NCBI GenBank assembly: GCA_016875405.1
Contig: VGRJ01000004.1
Location: forward strand, 1-64,000
From: Deltaproteobacteria bacterium
GTDB taxonomy: Bacteria > Myxococcota_A > Polyangia > Polyangiales > Polyangiaceae
Length of the DNA stretch: 64,000 nt
Reading direction: 5' to 3'
Shown here: in pieces, positions 43,318 through 52,377 of the stretch
Position numbering within the stretch: position 1 is the first letter of the stretch
How the letters are laid out: every line of letters starts with the position of its first letter
The notes under the pieces: generated by a model
The model's database searches: none
What the model saw: the letters and a program-made list of their open reading frames with translations, nothing else
What the model was told of the DNA's origin: nothing
Made by a program: the position numbers and the translations under genes

Positions 43318-44124
43318 ATGGCGTATAAATCGAGCGTGCGTTTTGATCAGGTTTCGACGCCGGTGTCGCTCCGTCAACCCGCCGCCCGCGTCGCGCTCCT
43401 CGTCGCCCTGACTTCGTTGTGGACGGCATGGAGCTGCGCGCTCGACGACGCCGGCACCCGCCAACCGACGAGCGCCTCGAGCACAGGCGGCGCCGGCGGG
43501 GCAGCGACGGCGAGCTCTTCGACAGCCGGAACGGGCGGTACAGGTGGTGCGGGCGGCGCATGCGCCGACGCGAGCGCCTCGACCGGTGTCGGCGGAGGCT
43601 GCGGAGTCGACTGTTCGACGTGCGGCGACGGGAGTTGCTGCGAAGCGGCGTGCGGGGACGCAAACGACCCGTTCTGCTTCTGTCCCGCGGGCTGCGGGTG
43701 CGACTTCGCGTGTCCGGACGGGGCGCAGTGCGAGACCTCGTGCGGGAAAGGCTCGACGTGCAAGGCGGAGTGCTCCGACTGCTTCTGCTCGGAGGCGACC
43801 TGCGCCTTCTCCTGCAGCGACGCGACCTGCAAGGTGAGCTGCCAGGCCGGCGCGACCTGTCGAGGCGACTGCGCCGAGAGTCCGTCCGAGACCCCAACCT
43901 GCGCGTGCGGCGGAGGCAGCGAGTGTGCGCTCCGCTGCACGAACCCGCCCTGCGCCATGGCGTGCCTCGACGGGGCGAAGTGCGTCCTCGCTTGCGATGG
44001 CAAGGCGGCGCCAGGCTCGAAGAACTGCACCATCAATTGCTTCAAGGGGAGCCCCACGGTGTGTGCAGACGGCGTGACCGTGACCTGCAACGCGGAGTGC
44101 CCTGCCCCGCCCCCCTGTCCGTGA
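43318..44124 (+). CDS. Cysteine-rich lipoprotein or secreted protein
   Basis: 268 residues from ATG 43318; a GTG at 43336 is possible. The hydrophobic leader VALLVALTSLWTAWSCALDD has a weak lipobox. A Gly/Ala/Thr/Ser linker follows and then about 155 residues with more than 30 cysteines in short repeats (CGDGSCCEAACGDANDPFC, CKAECSDCFCSEATC). Pairwise disulphides are likely. Similar Cys-rich repeat proteins are frequent in Polyangia, with unknown roles. It lies seven bases upstream of ppk1, so the two may share a transcript. Confidence 0.78.
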   Translation: MAYKSSVRFDQVSTPVSLRQPAARVALLVALTSLWTAWSCALDDAGTRQPTSASSTGGAGGAATASSSTAGTGGTGGAGGACADASASTGVGGGCGVDCSTCGDGSCCEAACGDANDPFCFCPAGCGCDFACPDGAQCETSCGKGSTCKAECSDCFCSEATCAFSCSDATCKVSCQAGATCRGDCAESPSETPTCACGGGSECALRCTNPPCAMACLDGAKCVLACDGKAAPGSKNCTINCFKGSPTVCADGVTVTCNAECPAPPPCP

Positions 44125-44131
44125 CGCGACG

Positions 44132-46279
44132 ATGAGCACGAAGCGCGACTCGATCTCAAACGAGGCTCCTCCGCCTTCCCAGTCGCAGGAGGCTCGGTCG
44201 CGCTACGTCAACCGGGAGCTGTCGTGGCTCAAGTTCAACGAGCGCGTCCTCGAGGAGGCGCTCGACGCGACCATCCCGCTGCTCGAGCGCGTGAGGTTCC
44301 TGTCGATCTTCGGCTCGAACCTCGACGAGTTCTTCATGATCCGGGTCTCGGGGTTGCGCCGCCAGCTCACCGCGGGCGCGCTCGAGGCGCCGCTCGACGG
44401 GATGACGCCGGGCGAGCAGCTCGCCGCGATTCGGAGCGATCTCTTGCCCGCGCTCCAGCGGGCCTACGCGTGCTGGAAAGACGACCTGCTCCTCAAGCTG
44501 CGTGAGGTGGGCATCAACGTGCTCGCCTACGGCGAGCTGAAGGACAAGCAGCGGAAGCTCCTGCGGAGTTACTTCTCGCGCGAGGTGTTCCCGGTCCTCA
44601 CCCCGATCGTGTTCGATCCGGGGCACCCGTTCCCTCACATCTCGAACCTCAGCATCAACCTCGCGGTGGTCGTGAAGGATCCGGTGCAGGGCGAGCGCTT
44701 CGCCCGCATCAAGGTGCCGCCGAATTTCTCGCGGCTCCTACGCGTCCCCGACGAGGAGCGCGCCGAGAGCTACGAGCGCCTCGGGCTCGAGGAAATCACG
44801 GCCGCGAACTTCGTGTGGCTCGAGGAGGTGGTCGCGGCCAACCTCGACATGCTCTTCCCCGGCGTCGAGGTGATCTCGGTCCACCCGTTCCGCATCACCC
44901 GCGACGCGGACATGGACATCGAGGAGGACGAGGCGTCCGACCTCCTCTCGGCGATGAGCGAGTATGTCGCGGAGCGCCGCTTCGGCAGCACCGTGCGCCT
45001 CGAGATCGACGAGGAGATGCCGCGACCGATCGAGGAAATCCTGGTCCAGAACCTGCGCCTCAAGCCCTACCAGGTGTACCGAACGGCGCGACCGATCGGG
45101 ATCACCGACGTCGCCGGCCTCACGCGCGTCGAGCGCGGAGAGCTGAAATTCCCAGCATTTTTGCCGGTGATCCCGCCCGCGCTCACCACCGAGGAGAGCA
45201 TCTTCTCGGTGATCCGCCGGAAGAACATCCTCCTCTATCACCCGTACGACAGCTTCGCGCCGGTCGTGAATTTCGTACGCGAGGCGGCGCGCGACCCGAG
45301 CGTGCTCGCGATCAAGCAGACGCTCTACCGTGTCGGCCCGACTAGCCCGATCGTCGAGGCGCTGATGCGCGCCCGCGACGCCGACAAACAGGTCGCGGTT
45401 CTCGTCGAGCTGAAGGCACGCTTCGACGAGGTGAACAACATCACCTGGGCGAAGCAGCTCGAGCGCGCGGGAGTCCACGTCGTCTACGGCGTCGTGGGCC
45501 TGAAGACCCACGCGAAGGTCTGCCTCGTGGTGCGCCGCGAGCCCGATGGGATCCGGCGCTATGTGCACCTCGCGACGGGCAACTACAACCCGATCACCGC
45601 GCGCGTCTACACCGACCTCGGCCTCTTCACCTGCGATCCCGACATCGCCGAAGACGTGTCGGATCTCTTCAACGCTCTCACCGGGATTTCGCGCAAGCGG
45701 GACTACCGAAAGCTGCTCGTCGCACCGGTCGCGATGCGCGAGGAGCTCTTGCGACGCATCGAGCGCGAGGTCGCCGCGCACGGCCGCGAGGGCACCGGAC
45801 GCATCGTCTTCAAGCTGAACGCGCTCACCGATCGCGCGCTCATCGACGCGCTCTACGCGGCCTCGCAAGCGGGCGTCAGCGTCGACCTCCAAATTCGGGG
45901 CGTCTGCTGCCTGCGTCCGGGCGTCGCAGGCCTCTCCGAGAACGTCCGCGTTACCTCGATCGTTGGGCGCTTCCTCGAACACGCGCGCGTTTACTACTTC
46001 AGAAATGGAGGCGCCGAGGAGCTCTTGCTCGGAAGCGCTGACATGATGAGCCGAAACCTCGATCGGCGCGTCGAGACGCTGTTCCCGATCGAAGACCCGC
46101 GCCTCCGGACCGCGCTCCGGGACGACGTTCTCTTCGCGCACCTCGCCGACACGACGAAGGCGCGGCGCCTCGACGCGGACGGCTCGTGGCGACGGGTCGC
46201 GCCAGAAGGGGACTCGGCGCCGACCCACAGTCAAGCGCAGCTCCTCGAGCGCGGCGGGCGCTGGCGAGGCGAAGAGTGA
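44132..46279 (+). CDS. ppk1: Polyphosphate kinase 1
   Basis: 715 residues, about the usual PPK1 length. Landmarks: RYVNRELSWLKFNERVLEEA at the N terminus, IFGSNLDEFFMIRVSGLRRQ, TPIVFDPGHPFPHISNLS, LYHPYDSFAPVVNFV, QTLYRVGPTSPIVEAL, GLKTHAKVCLV (phosphohistidine motif), HLATGNYNP and FLEHARVYYFRNGG. It polymerises ATP gamma-phosphate into polyphosphate. The stop overlaps the hemY start (GTGA at 46276-46279). Confidence 0.97.
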   Translation: MSTKRDSISNEAPPPSQSQEARSRYVNRELSWLKFNERVLEEALDATIPLLERVRFLSIFGSNLDEFFMIRVSGLRRQLTAGALEAPLDGMTPGEQLAAIRSDLLPALQRAYACWKDDLLLKLREVGINVLAYGELKDKQRKLLRSYFSREVFPVLTPIVFDPGHPFPHISNLSINLAVVVKDPVQGERFARIKVPPNFSRLLRVPDEERAESYERLGLEEITAANFVWLEEVVAANLDMLFPGVEVISVHPFRITRDADMDIEEDEASDLLSAMSEYVAERRFGSTVRLEIDEEMPRPIEEILVQNLRLKPYQVYRTARPIGITDVAGLTRVERGELKFPAFLPVIPPALTTEESIFSVIRRKNILLYHPYDSFAPVVNFVREAARDPSVLAIKQTLYRVGPTSPIVEALMRARDADKQVAVLVELKARFDEVNNITWAKQLERAGVHVVYGVVGLKTHAKVCLVVRREPDGIRRYVHLATGNYNPITARVYTDLGLFTCDPDIAEDVSDLFNALTGISRKRDYRKLLVAPVAMREELLRRIEREVAAHGREGTGRIVFKLNALTDRALIDALYAASQAGVSVDLQIRGVCCLRPGVAGLSENVRVTSIVGRFLEHARVYYFRNGGAEELLLGSADMMSRNLDRRVETLFPIEDPRLRTALRDDVLFAHLADTTKARRLDADGSWRRVAPEGDSAPTHSQAQLLERGGRWRGEE

Positions 46280-47748
46280 GCGAGCAAAGCGTCACGGGCG
46301 CGACCTCGCGACCGCGACGGCTCGTCGTGCTCGGCGGCGGCGTCACCGGACTCGCGGCCGCACACCGGGCGCTCGAGCTCGCGCGCGAGCAGCGCGTGGC
46401 CCTCGAGGTCGAGCTGCTCGAGGCGAGCCCGCGACTCGGCGGCGCGATCTGGACCGATCGCGTCGACGCCTACCCGGTCGTCGAGGGCGGGCCCGACATG
46501 TTCATCACCGACAAGCCTTGGGCGCTCGCGCTCGCCGAGCGGCTCGGCCTCGGGGACAAGCTCCTCTCGACGAACACGATGAATCGCCGTTCGCTCGTCC
46601 TTCGCGACGGGCTGCCGGTCGAGGTCCCTGAGGGCTTCACCTTGATGGCGCCGACCAAGGTCGTGCCGATGGTGAAGACGCCACTCCTCAGCTGGGCAGG
46701 CAAGGCTCGTATGGCGGCCGACCTCGTGCTGCCGCGGCGCGCCGACGACCCAAAGGAGGACGAGAGCATCGCGTCGTTCGTTCGACGCCGTTTCGGGCAG
46801 GAGGTCCTCGATCGGCTCGTGCAGCCGCTCGTCGGCGGGATCTACACCGGCGACCCCGAGCGACTGAGCCTCCGAGCGACCCTCCCGAGGTTCCTCGAGA
46901 TGGAGCGCGAGCATCGCAGCGTCGCGCTCGCGGGCCTGAAGAAGGGCCGCGCCGAGTCGAGCGGGATCAGCGGCGCGCGGTACGGCCTCTTCGTCTCACC
47001 AAAAGGTGGGATGGGCACCTTCATCACGCGCCTCGTCGAGCGGGTGAAGGCCGGCGCGAAGGTTCGCCTCTCGACTTCGGCAGAGCGGCTCGAGGTCCTT
47101 GCCGAAGGACACCGGATCCACCTCGCGAGCGGCGAGGCGATCGACGCCGACGCCGTGATCGTCGCGCTGCCCGCCTTCGCGGCCGCGGGGCTCTTGGAGG
47201 GCGCGAGCCGCCGCCTCGCGGACGAGCTCGTCGGAATTTCCTACGCCTCGACCGCGGTGGTGGTGAGCGGCCACGCGCTCGCGGACGTGAAGCACGCCCT
47301 CGACGCGTTCGGGCTCGTGATCCCGCACGTCGAGCGGCGCAAGATCCTCGCGGTCTCGTTTGCGAGCCGCAAGCTCGCCGACCGAGCGCCGCACGGCTCG
47401 GTTCAGCTCCGAACCTTCGTCGGCGGCGCCATGCAGCCCGAGCTCTACGAGCTGTCCGACGCGCGCATCGAGGGCATCGTACTCGACGAGCTTCACGCGA
47501 TCCTCGGCGTCGACGGGACGCCCGACTTCGTTCGAGTGATGCGGCACCACCGCGCGATGCCTCAGTACCTCGTCGGACACCTCGAGCGCGTCGCGCGCAT
47601 CGAGGAGGCGACCCGTGCGCTCCCGGGCCTCGCGCTCGCGGGGAGCGCGTATCGCGGTGTCGGCGTCCCGGACTGCGTCCGCAGCGCAGAGCTCGCCGCC
47701 GAGGCCGTCGCCCTCGGAGCTTCGGCATCGTCGCGACGCACGGGTTAG
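46276..47748 (+). CDS. hemY: Protoporphyrinogen oxidase, HemY type
   Basis: 490 residues from GTG 46276. An FAD motif RRLVVLGGGVTGLAAAHRAL is followed by LEASPRLGGAIWTDRVDAYP (GG-x-GG region), VEGGPDMFITDKPWAL, FGQEVLDRLVQPLVGGIYTG, SPKGGMGTFITRLVERV and a C-terminal LALAGSAYRGVGVPDCVRSA. These are typical of oxygen-dependent HemY. It oxidises protoporphyrinogen IX late in haem synthesis; hemB and hemD are 27 kb to the left. It is translationally coupled to ppk1. Confidence 0.95.
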   Translation: MSEQSVTGATSRPRRLVVLGGGVTGLAAAHRALELAREQRVALEVELLEASPRLGGAIWTDRVDAYPVVEGGPDMFITDKPWALALAERLGLGDKLLSTNTMNRRSLVLRDGLPVEVPEGFTLMAPTKVVPMVKTPLLSWAGKARMAADLVLPRRADDPKEDESIASFVRRRFGQEVLDRLVQPLVGGIYTGDPERLSLRATLPRFLEMEREHRSVALAGLKKGRAESSGISGARYGLFVSPKGGMGTFITRLVERVKAGAKVRLSTSAERLEVLAEGHRIHLASGEAIDADAVIVALPAFAAAGLLEGASRRLADELVGISYASTAVVVSGHALADVKHALDAFGLVIPHVERRKILAVSFASRKLADRAPHGSVQLRTFVGGAMQPELYELSDARIEGIVLDELHAILGVDGTPDFVRVMRHHRAMPQYLVGHLERVARIEEATRALPGLALAGSAYRGVGVPDCVRSAELAAEAVALGASASSRRTG

Positions 47749-47757
47749 GCTAGTCGT

Positions 47758-49020
47758 GTGAGCGCCGAGACCGAGCCCGAACCCACACCCGGTGTCGCGC
47801 TCGTCCTCGCGGGAGGCGCGGCGCGCGGGGCGTACCAGGTCGGAGTCCTCGAGCACATCGTCGAGCGCGTGTCCGATGAGCTCGGCTACGAGGTTCCGCT
47901 CGACATCCTCTGCGGAACCTCGGTCGGCGCGATGAACGCCTGCATGCTCGCGGCGCACGCGGACGAGCCGCGGGGCCGCGTCGCCCACATGATCGGGGTC
48001 TGGACGGGCCTCTCGATCGACGAGCTCCTACGCCCCGCGGCGCGCAGCGTCGTCGATCTCGCGCGCGGGTTAATTGGCGGAAGCAGCTCGCTCCTCGATG
48101 CGGGAGCACTTCTCGACCCAACCCCACTTGCCGAGTTGCTCGGTCGGTCAACCCCCTTCGAGCGAATCGATACGCACCTGCGAGCCGGACGCCTCCGCGC
48201 GGTGTCGGTCACGGCGACGCAGCTCGAAAACGGACGCGGTGTGGTCTTCGTACAGCGACGACGCGCTCAGCCGGCGCCCTGGTCCGAGGCTCACCCGATG
48301 GCGCCGCGGCCCGCCCGCCTACGCGCCGTCCATGCGCTCGCGTCGGCGGCGTTGCCCCTCATCTTTCCGCCCGTCCGCATCGACGGTCGCTACCACTTGG
48401 ACGGTGGACTGCGGCAAAACGTGCCACTGTCGCCCGCACGTAGGCTCGGCGCGCGCGCCTTGATCGTCATCAATCCGAAGCACGCGACGAATCCGGTGAC
48501 CCTGGGATCCTCGGGCGACCTACGACACTACGAGGAGACGCCGCCGAACGCGCTGTCGCTCCTCGGCAAGACCTTGAATGCGCTGCTTGTCGATCGCATC
48601 GACAACGAGCTCGACCGCTTCGAGAAGATCAACGCCGTGCTCGACGCGGGCACGAAGCTCTACGGCACTGGCTTTACCGAGGCGCTGAATGCCGAGCTCG
48701 GGCGCGAGCGCGGCGCCACGTTGCAGCGGCTCGGCGTCGTGCACATCCGCTCGTCGGTCGACATCCCCAAGCTCGCCGCCGAGTACGTACGCCATCCGCG
48801 GTTCCACTTCCCGGGCGTCCTCGGTCGAATGATGAAGCGCGTCGCGAGTGGAGGCGAGCTTGGGGATGCGGACTTGCTGTCCTACGTGCTGTTCGACGGG
48901 GAGTTCGCGGGGAGGCTCGTCGAGATCGGCCGCATGGACGGCCGAACCCATCACGAGGCGCTCTGCAAGCTCGTCGACGATGCGGTGAAGGCCCACCGCG
49001 AGGCGGCGCGCCTCACCTGA
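47758..49020 (+). CDS. Patatin-like phospholipase
   Basis: 420 residues, GTG start nine bases after hemY. The patatin signatures are complete: oxyanion loop GVALVLAGGAARGAYQVGVL, nucleophile elbow CGTSVGAMN (Ser55 in GxSxG), and catalytic Asp in YHLDGGLRQNVPLS. No signal peptide or membrane helix, so it should act inside or at the membrane face. It probably hydrolyses acyl chains from phospholipids. The 3' end overlaps the convergent argC by eight bases. Confidence 0.92.
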   Translation: MSAETEPEPTPGVALVLAGGAARGAYQVGVLEHIVERVSDELGYEVPLDILCGTSVGAMNACMLAAHADEPRGRVAHMIGVWTGLSIDELLRPAARSVVDLARGLIGGSSSLLDAGALLDPTPLAELLGRSTPFERIDTHLRAGRLRAVSVTATQLENGRGVVFVQRRRAQPAPWSEAHPMAPRPARLRAVHALASAALPLIFPPVRIDGRYHLDGGLRQNVPLSPARRLGARALIVINPKHATNPVTLGSSGDLRHYEETPPNALSLLGKTLNALLVDRIDNELDRFEKINAVLDAGTKLYGTGFTEALNAELGRERGATLQRLGVVHIRSSVDIPKLAAEYVRHPRFHFPGVLGRMMKRVASGGELGDADLLSYVLFDGEFAGRLVEIGRMDGRTHHEALCKLVDDAVKAHREAARLT

Positions 49021-49984
49021 GCCCGGCGAGCTCGTCGAGGCCGAGCGCGAGGTTCAGGTTTTGGAGGGCCTGCGTCGCAGCCCCCTTCAACAGGTTGTCG
49101 AGCGTCGCGACCAGCACCGCACGGGTCCCCGCCGTCGCGAAGCCGCCGACGGTCACCCCGTGGCGATTCGCGGCGTCGCGGACGAGCGGCGCCTCCGTCT
49201 CGACCGCGACGAGCGGCTCGCCCTCGTAACGCGTACGGAAGCCCGCCTCGAGCTCGGCAGCCGAGCGGGCGACGTCGAGCTCGCAATCGATGGTGAGGGT
49301 GAGCCCGCGGAAGAAAGGGGCAACGTGAGGCATGAAGCGCACCGCCTTGCCGAGCTGCCGCCCGATCTCGCGCTCGTGGACGTGGCCCGTGAGCGAATAC
49401 GGCATCAGGTTGTCTCGCAGCGCCTCGACGTCGTTCTTCGGTGAGGGCGTCGTGCCGGCTCCGCTGTAGCCCGAGACCCCAAAGATGGCGGGCGGCGCGA
49501 CGAGCGCAGACACGAGCGGCTCGAGCGCGACCTGCGCTGCGGTCGCGTAGCAGCCCGGGTTGGCGATGCGCGTCGCGCCACGGAGGGACGCTCGGCGGTG
49601 CTCCGGCAGGCCGTACGCCCAGTCGTCGCGGAAGCGGTGGTCGGCGCTGAGATCGACGAGCCGAACCCCGGGGTGCGCGGCGTCGAACGCCTTGACGTAG
49701 GGCTCTGCGAGGCCATTCGGCAACGCGAGGAACACCGCGTCGACGTCGCGGCCCGCAGCCTCCTCGGGGCCGAGATCTTCGAAGGCGAGGGACGAGCCCG
49801 CGGCCTCGGGGACGACGGCGGCGAGCGGCTGGCCGGCGAGCTGCCGCGAGCCGAGGAAGCCGATCTCGAGGTGCGGGTGGCGGAGCACGAGCCTCAAGAG
49901 CTCGACGCCGACGTATCCGCGCGCGCCAAGGAGGCCAACGCGCCGCTTGCGCGTCGTCAAGTCCGTCCCCGTCAACTCAGTCAC
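49013..49984 (-). CDS. argC: N-acetyl-gamma-glutamyl-phosphate reductase
   Basis: 323 residues from GTG 49984. VGLLGARGYVGVELLRLVLR is the NADP motif, VFLALPNGLAEPYVKAF follows, and the active-site Cys is in RIANPGCYATAAQVAL. GVSGYSGAGTTPS and LTGHVHEREIGRQL complete the signature. It reduces the acyl phosphate made by the kinase encoded just upstream. Its start overlaps the stop of the NAGS/K gene by eight bases. Confidence 0.96.
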   Translation of the reverse strand: MTELTGTDLTTRKRRVGLLGARGYVGVELLRLVLRHPHLEIGFLGSRQLAGQPLAAVVPEAAGSSLAFEDLGPEEAAGRDVDAVFLALPNGLAEPYVKAFDAAHPGVRLVDLSADHRFRDDWAYGLPEHRRASLRGATRIANPGCYATAAQVALEPLVSALVAPPAIFGVSGYSGAGTTPSPKNDVEALRDNLMPYSLTGHVHEREIGRQLGKAVRFMPHVAPFFRGLTLTIDCELDVARSAAELEAGFRTRYEGEPLVAVETEAPLVRDAANRHGVTVGGFATAGTRAVLVATLDNLLKGAATQALQNLNLALGLDELAGLR

Positions 49985-51299
49985 CGTCGACCCCGTGATC
50001 CTTGAGTGAGGCGGGCATCTCGAGGGCGGTCCGCACGCAGCGCTCGATCTCCTCGAAGCCCTCCATGCCGTACCAGAACACGGTCCACTTCGGGGTCCGG
50101 TACGAGCCGTCCGCCTGCTGGAAGTACCAGCCGTTCACGGGGTTCACCGTCTGAGAGCGCCAGAACACCTTTGGGTTGTCGCGCCGCATCCTGTCCCACA
50201 CCGAGCCGCCGAGGCCCTCGCCCTGCGCCTTGCGCGTCACCGCGAACTTGTCGAGGTAGACGAGCCCCGCCTCGCTCGTGAGGATCGCGGTCGCGCGGTA
50301 GTCCTCCGTCACGTAGACGCGGTGGCAGCGCTTCTTCTCGAAGTAGCCCGGGGTGAGCCGGCGCCCGAAGCACGACTCGACCAGGTTCTGCAGCTTCTCT
50401 CGCTCGATGTCCTCGAAGCGGTCGAAGGTCTCGACGCGCTCACCGCGCGACACGAGCGTCCCCGCGCCTCGATGCGTGAAGAGCTCTCGCGCGAGTTTGT
50501 CGGGCGCCGAGATCGACACCGTCGCGTGAGGCAGCCGCGAGAGGAGCTGGTGAATGTGAGCCAGCTTGCGACGCATCCCTCCGCTCACCCACGGCTGCGC
50601 CATCAGGCGCTCGTAGTCCTCGGTGAGGTTGATTGCGCTGATGACGCGCTGCTCTTCGTCCATCAGCCCGCCCGTCGAGGTGAGGAAGATGATCTTGTGT
50701 GGCTGAAAGCGCTGCGCGAGCGCGCTCGCGGCCTCGTCCGAGCTGATGCTGAGCAACTGGCCGCCCCGGGTAGCGCCGAGGCAGGTGACGACGGGGAGCT
50801 TCCCCGCGCGGACCGCGGCCATGATCGAGGTGTCATCGACCGCAGAGACGCGGCCCCGGAGGCCGTAACGCCCGACATCGATCGGCTCGACCTCGAACAC
50901 CTCCCCGACGATCGGACGCGCGTCGCAGCCGTTCGCCGCGAGCGCGTCGACGAGCGCCAGGTTCTCGCGCTGCAGGACCCGGCGCACCACCTCGAAGGCC
51001 TCGGGAGAGACGCAGCGGATCTCGTCGAGCCGCGGCGTCGCGATCCCCGACTCGGCGAGCGCGCGGTCGACGTGCGCCGCTGCGCCGTGCACGACGATCG
51101 GCGTCAAGCCCACCTGCTGCAAGAACGCGATCGACGAACCGACGGTGTCGAGCGCCTCGTCGAGCGCGCTGCCGCCGACCTTGATCAGCGCAAAGCGCTG
51201 TGTGTCCGCGCTGCAGTACTGCTTCAGGTACTGCTCGACTTCTTTCTTGCTCCCGAGGTTCGAGAGCAGCTTCACGAGCGTGTCGCGCGTGATCGTCAC
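49977..51299 (-). CDS. Bifunctional N-acetylglutamate synthase/kinase
   Basis: 440 residues from GTG 51299. Residues about 38-285 form an amino-acid kinase domain (FALIKVGGSALDEALDTVGS, PIVVHGAAAHVDRALAESGI, KIIFLTSTGGLMDEEQRVIS, PWVSGGMRRKLAHIHQLL). Residues about 290-440 form the GNAT/DUF619-type acetyltransferase of this class (VYVTEDYRATAILTSEAGLV, FAVTRKAQGEGLGGSVWDRM, NGWYFQQADGSYRTPKWTVF). The architecture and length are those of the Xanthomonas-type fused enzyme, which acetylates glutamate and phosphorylates the product. Start overlaps the transcarbamylase stop (GTGA). Confidence 0.93.
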   Translation of the reverse strand: MTITRDTLVKLLSNLGSKKEVEQYLKQYCSADTQRFALIKVGGSALDEALDTVGSSIAFLQQVGLTPIVVHGAAAHVDRALAESGIATPRLDEIRCVSPEAFEVVRRVLQRENLALVDALAANGCDARPIVGEVFEVEPIDVGRYGLRGRVSAVDDTSIMAAVRAGKLPVVTCLGATRGGQLLSISSDEAASALAQRFQPHKIIFLTSTGGLMDEEQRVISAINLTEDYERLMAQPWVSGGMRRKLAHIHQLLSRLPHATVSISAPDKLARELFTHRGAGTLVSRGERVETFDRFEDIEREKLQNLVESCFGRRLTPGYFEKKRCHRVYVTEDYRATAILTSEAGLVYLDKFAVTRKAQGEGLGGSVWDRMRRDNPKVFWRSQTVNPVNGWYFQQADGSYRTPKWTVFWYGMEGFEEIERCVRTALEMPASLKDHGVDGD

Positions 51300-52297
51300 G
51301 GACGCACCATCCTCCGGAGCACGGCCTTCTGAACGTGCAGGCGGTTCTCCGCCTCGTCGATGGCGATGCAGGCGGGCGAGTCGAGGACGGCGTCGGTGAC
51401 CTTCACGTTTCGACGCACTGGCAGGCAGTGCGAGACGTAGGCTCCGTCGGTCTTCGCCATCTTCGCCTCGTCGACGATGAAGTGCTTCAGCGTGTCGCGC
51501 ATCGGCTTCTCGTCCGGCCAGCGGCCGAAGTAAGGGATCGCACCCCAGCTCTTCGCGTAGACCATGTTGGCCCCGCGGTACGCCTCGTCGATGTCGTGCG
51601 ACACCGTGATCGTGCGGCCATGCTCGGCGGCCGACGCGCGCGCCGCATCCATGTACCGCGGGTCGAGGAGGTACTCCTCGTTGGGGCAGAGCAAGGTGAC
51701 GTCCATGCCGAACTTCGCCGCGATCATGAGGGCCGAGTTGGCGACGGCGGTGTTGAGCGGCTTTGGGTGGTAGGTCCAGGTGAGCACGAACTTCTTCCCG
51801 TCGACCTGCCCACCGAAGCGCTCCTGCAGCGTGAGCATGAGCGCGAGCTCCTGGCACGGGTGCGTGATCGTCTCGAGGTTGATCACCGGCACTGTCGCGA
51901 ACTCGGCGATCGCGCGGATCACACGATCTTCGCGGTCCTTCGACCAGTCCTGGAACTTGGGGAAGGCGCGCACGCCGATGACGTCGCAGTAGCGCGACAG
52001 GACGCGCGTCACCTCCGAGATGTGCTCCTCCTCGTCGCCGTCCATGACCGCACCCGGCTCGAAGGCGATCGGCCACGCGCCCTTGCCGGGCTCGAGGATC
52101 ACGGCTGCGCCGCCGAGCTGACGTGCACCGATCTCGAAGGACGTACGCGTACGGAGCGACGGGTTGAAGAACAGGAGTCCGAGCGTCTTGCCCGCGAGGT
52201 CCTCGCCGCGCAGCCCGCCCTTCAAGGCGCGCGCGTCGTCGAGCATCGCCTGGAGCTCCGCCCTCGACCAATCCGCGGTCGTCAGGAAGTGTCGCAT
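51296..52297 (-). CDS. argF': N-acetylornithine carbamoyltransferase
   Basis: 333 residues from ATG 52297 ([15 protein letters not shown]). The carbamoyl-phosphate loop is [13 protein letters not shown] rather than the STRT of ordinary ornithine transcarbamylase; [28 protein letters not shown] and [15 protein letters not shown] follow. Glu90 in MDGDEEEH aligns, from memory, with the residue (Glu92 in Xanthomonas) that marks acetylornithine specificity; the succinylornithine enzyme has Pro there. Trp75 in GAWPI also fits. It converts N-acetylornithine to N-acetylcitrulline. First gene of the arginine operon. Confidence 0.94.
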   Translation of the reverse strand: MRHFLTTADWSRAELQAMLDDARALKGGLRGEDLAGKTLGLLFFNPSLRTRTSFEIGARQLGGAAVILEPGKGAWPIAFEPGAVMDGDEEEHISEVTRVLSRYCDVIGVRAFPKFQDWSKDREDRVIRAIAEFATVPVINLETITHPCQELALMLTLQERFGGQVDGKKFVLTWTYHPKPLNTAVANSALMIAAKFGMDVTLLCPNEEYLLDPRYMDAARASAAEHGRTITVSHDIDEAYRGANMVYAKSWGAIPYFGRWPDEKPMRDTLKHFIVDEAKMAKTDGAYVSHCLPVRRNVKVTDAVLDSPACIAIDEAENRLHVQKAVLRRMVRP

Positions 52298-52377
52298 GCC
52301 GCGCGCATGTCCCCGTTGGCCGCGCGCGGCAAGAGGTGAATCCACCGCGCTCGCCGTTCTCCGCTAGGCTCCTCCAC

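Noticed and set aside
43223-44159. Minus-strand open frames opposite the Cys-rich gene
   Set aside because: They translate to Arg/Ser- or Gln/Pro-biased sequence without structure; they are reflections of Cys/Gly codons on the plus strand.
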